A stretch of DNA of 8,308 nt, from assembly GCA_038233055.1 (NCBI GenBank), contig JBBSMS010000143.1:1-8308 (forward strand), in the 5' to 3' direction. The notes under the pieces were generated by a model, which saw only the letters and a list, made by a program, of their open reading frames with translations, searched no databases and was not told where the DNA came from. The stretch is from Salsipaludibacter sp038233055 (GTDB taxonomy: Bacteria > Actinomycetota > Nitriliruptoria > Nitriliruptorales > Nitriliruptoraceae). This document shows, in pieces, positions 6,879 through 8,308 of the stretch. The translations under genes and the position numbers were made by a program. Positions within the stretch are counted from its first letter, which is position 1. Every line of letters starts with the position of its first letter.

Positions 6879-8175
6879 ATGGATCGCGCGACACTGCTGG
6901 TGGGCGCGCGGCCCCGGCGGGTGCCCGCTTCGGCGTGCCCCTGTGCCTGGGCGAAATGAACCACGCGGCACTGGGACGGGGGGAGGACCTCGCGCCGGTG
7001 GTCGCGCTCGCCAACGCACTCGGCGACGTCTGGCCGGCCGGACGTCCGCTGGAGTATGTGGCGCGGGCCGAGCGCCTGGTCGGTGGCCCGGTCGACGCGG
7101 CCACTGCCTGCGACTGGGCTGTCGCGACCGAGACGGCGCCCGCGACAGCCTGCGCCAAGCCGCCGCCCTCTGCCAGCCCCTGACCGGTCGCCCGTCAGGA
7201 CGCCTGGTCGACACCCTCGGGAGCATGGACCAGCTGGCCGTCCGGGCCGTGGAGGCCCTGATCCGGATCCTCGAGGCCGCTGCGACCGAGGCCTTCTTCG
7301 GTGTCGCGCCCGAAGGTGTTGTCCCAGACCTGCCGGGCGGCCGGGTTCGACCGGGCCGACCTGCTCCGACAACACCCACCCGCTGGTCGTGCAGACCGTG
7401 GACACCCACACCGCCACCCACCACCCGCTCGAAGCCGATCCCACTCTCGGACTGCCCACCGCTGGTTGTGAGCGCAGCGAACAACTCCAACACGACCGAA
7501 GGTCGCGCGCCCACCGCCACGCGCCCGCCTGGCCGGCCGCAACGCCACCCGTCGCGCCAACGCCCTGTTCGAACTGGTCACCGGCCGCCACCACGACACC
7601 CTGCAGCCCATGGAGGATGCCCGCCCAACGACGGGTCGGGCGTCGGTGCTGCTGACCTGCCGCGTCGACACCCTGCTCGACCCCGACTCCACCACCCCGG
7701 CCTGGGTCCTGTCGACGTTGACCGGACGGATGCGGGTCACCTCCGAGGTCGCCCGCCGGTGGGTCGACACCCACGGCGCCGACACCCGCGTGGTCGTGCT
7801 CGACGACGGCGACGTCGTGGGGGGTCGGCCGTCACACCCGTCGCCCACCCGGCTGGCTGCGTGATGCCGTGATCGCCCGCGACCTACACGACACCGCCCC
7901 GTGCTCCACCACACCGGGCCTGTTGTGTGACGTCGACCACGTCACCGGCTGGACCGACGGCGGCCGCACCGACGTCGACAACCTCACCCTGTTGTCGGGC
8001 CGCTGGAACCGGCACAAGCACCACCGGTGGCACCACACCCGCCACCCCGACGCCACCACCACCTGGACCGCCAAACGATCCGGCTGGACCATCCGCACCG
8101 CACCGCCCCCACACCTCCCCACCCTGTTCGACCCCAACCCGTCCGGATCCGACCCGCCACACGTCTCCGGAACAT
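6879..8175 (+). pseudogene. HNH endonuclease of the DUF222/13E12-repeat type, multiply frameshifted remnant
   Basis: An ATG at 6879 with GGAGG eight bases upstream begins a reading frame that stops at 6957-6959. Family-like or high-GC3 coding then jumps between frames: one around 6956-7125 (VVALANALGDVWPAG), another around 7128-7330 (LRQAAALCQPL, LAVRAVEALIRILEAAATE), a third around 7365-7520 (HPLVVQTVDTHTATHHPLEA), a fourth at 7541-7819 (NATRRANALFELV, RASVLLTCRVDTLLD), and the last from 7825 onward. The last two are the best recognised. The final shift is one extra G in the six-G run at 7819-7824; with five Gs it reads DVVGVGRHTRRPPGWLRDAV. The HNH core CDVDHVTGWTDGGRTDVDN with a downstream NRHKH (about 7926-8020) has the catalytic His at 7938-7940. 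The zinc-ligand cysteine pattern looks incomplete. From start to 8175 is about 432 codons, a normal length for this family. No stop closes the last frame, so the 3' end appears replaced. Family members are often scattered in multiple copies in actinobacterial genomes; this copy looks dead. Confidence 0.75.
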
Positions 8176-8207
8176 GTCAAGCTTGGTGGGACAAGTTCTT
8201 TGAGAAT
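8175..8207. other. Possible insertion junction at the end of the HNH remnant
   Basis: After the HNH domain the sequence changes to AT-richer DNA beginning about TGTCAAGCTTGG and continuing with GGGACAAGTTCTTTGAGAATC. The HNH frame runs through it without a stop. A minus-strand reading frame ends just to its right. This looks like the outer end of an inserted element: TGT at the tip is seen in some IS families such as IS481. The other end is outside the window, so no inverted repeat pair or target duplication can be shown. Confidence 0.35.
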
Positions 8208-8308
8208 CTAGTGAGCCATCTCCTCCGTGCAGTCGGGGTCGTCGGCGGGTCGGTTGATCCAGCTCGCGTCAGCGAGCCGGGGTGGGATCGGTGCGTGACG
8301 TACGAACC
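8208..8308 (-). CDS. C-terminal end of an unrecognised gene entering from the right edge
   Basis: On the minus strand an open frame from the window edge ends in TAG (8208-8210) and encodes 32 residues, finishing LADASWINRPADDPDCTEEM-AH. Third positions are mostly G or C and the residue mix looks protein-like, but I do not recognise the family. Its position just inside a composition change suggests a transposase or another gene carried by an insertion. The plus-strand HNH frame is also open here, so the call is tentative. Confidence 0.35.
   Translation of the reverse strand, partial: FVRHAPIPPRLADASWINRPADDPDCTEEMAH

Noticed and set aside
6638..7774. Upstream in-frame extension of the repeat membrane protein to 578 residues.
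   Set aside because: The ATG at 6635-6637 has a good ribosome site. The extension has poor codon bias near the junction and overlaps the plus-strand HNH remnant antisense.
7195..7914. A 239-codon minus-strand frame.
   Set aside because: It is antisense to the best recognised part of the HNH gene and shows no domain of its own.
1..8308. CRISPR array, tRNA or rRNA genes, riboswitch.
   Set aside because: No spaced identical repeats, cloverleaf-like segments or rRNA-like stretches were seen on either strand.

Overview
The window is very GC-rich, with a strong third-position G/C bias in its coding frames. Together with the gene content (a SARP-type regulator fused to a STAND ATPase and WD40 propellers, a tandem ThyX-like protein, and an HNH nuclease of the 13E12/DUF222 type), this points to the chromosome of a high-GC actinobacterium. 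The sequence does not settle the genus. Three genes on the minus strand fill the left three quarters. The right quarter looks like a decaying accessory region with genes on both strands.

Layout in plus coordinates: (1) 1-1286, minus, the first 428 residues of a tandem-domain ThyX (FAD-dependent thymidylate synthase) family protein, cut by the window edge. (2) 1375-5842, minus, a giant regulator of about 1488 residues: winged helix, BTAD, nSTAND ATPase, one membrane helix, then about 14 WD40-like blades. It carries an apparent +1 frameshift near 5266-5267, inside the BTAD domain. (3) 5843-6037, an intergenic region with a strong ribosome site, a plausible sigma70 promoter, an 11-bp-spaced direct repeat and a strong hairpin terminator. 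(4) 6038-6637, minus, a 199-residue single-pass membrane protein whose outer part is built of degenerate 20-27 residue repeats. (5) 6638-6878, a divergent intergenic region. (6) 6879 to about 8175, plus, a multiply frameshifted remnant of an HNH endonuclease. (7) About 8175 to 8308, a change of composition and the last 32 codons of a possible minus-strand gene entering from the right edge, perhaps an insertion sequence.

The terminator after 6038 separates the repeat protein from the regulator. The regulator and the ThyX-like gene lie head to tail with an 88-base gap and may be co-transcribed. No CRISPR array, tRNA or rRNA was seen. The points most worth checking are the degenerate split signature of the ThyX-like protein, the repeat-built membrane protein, and the two frameshifted genes, whose indels could be true mutations or sequencing errors.
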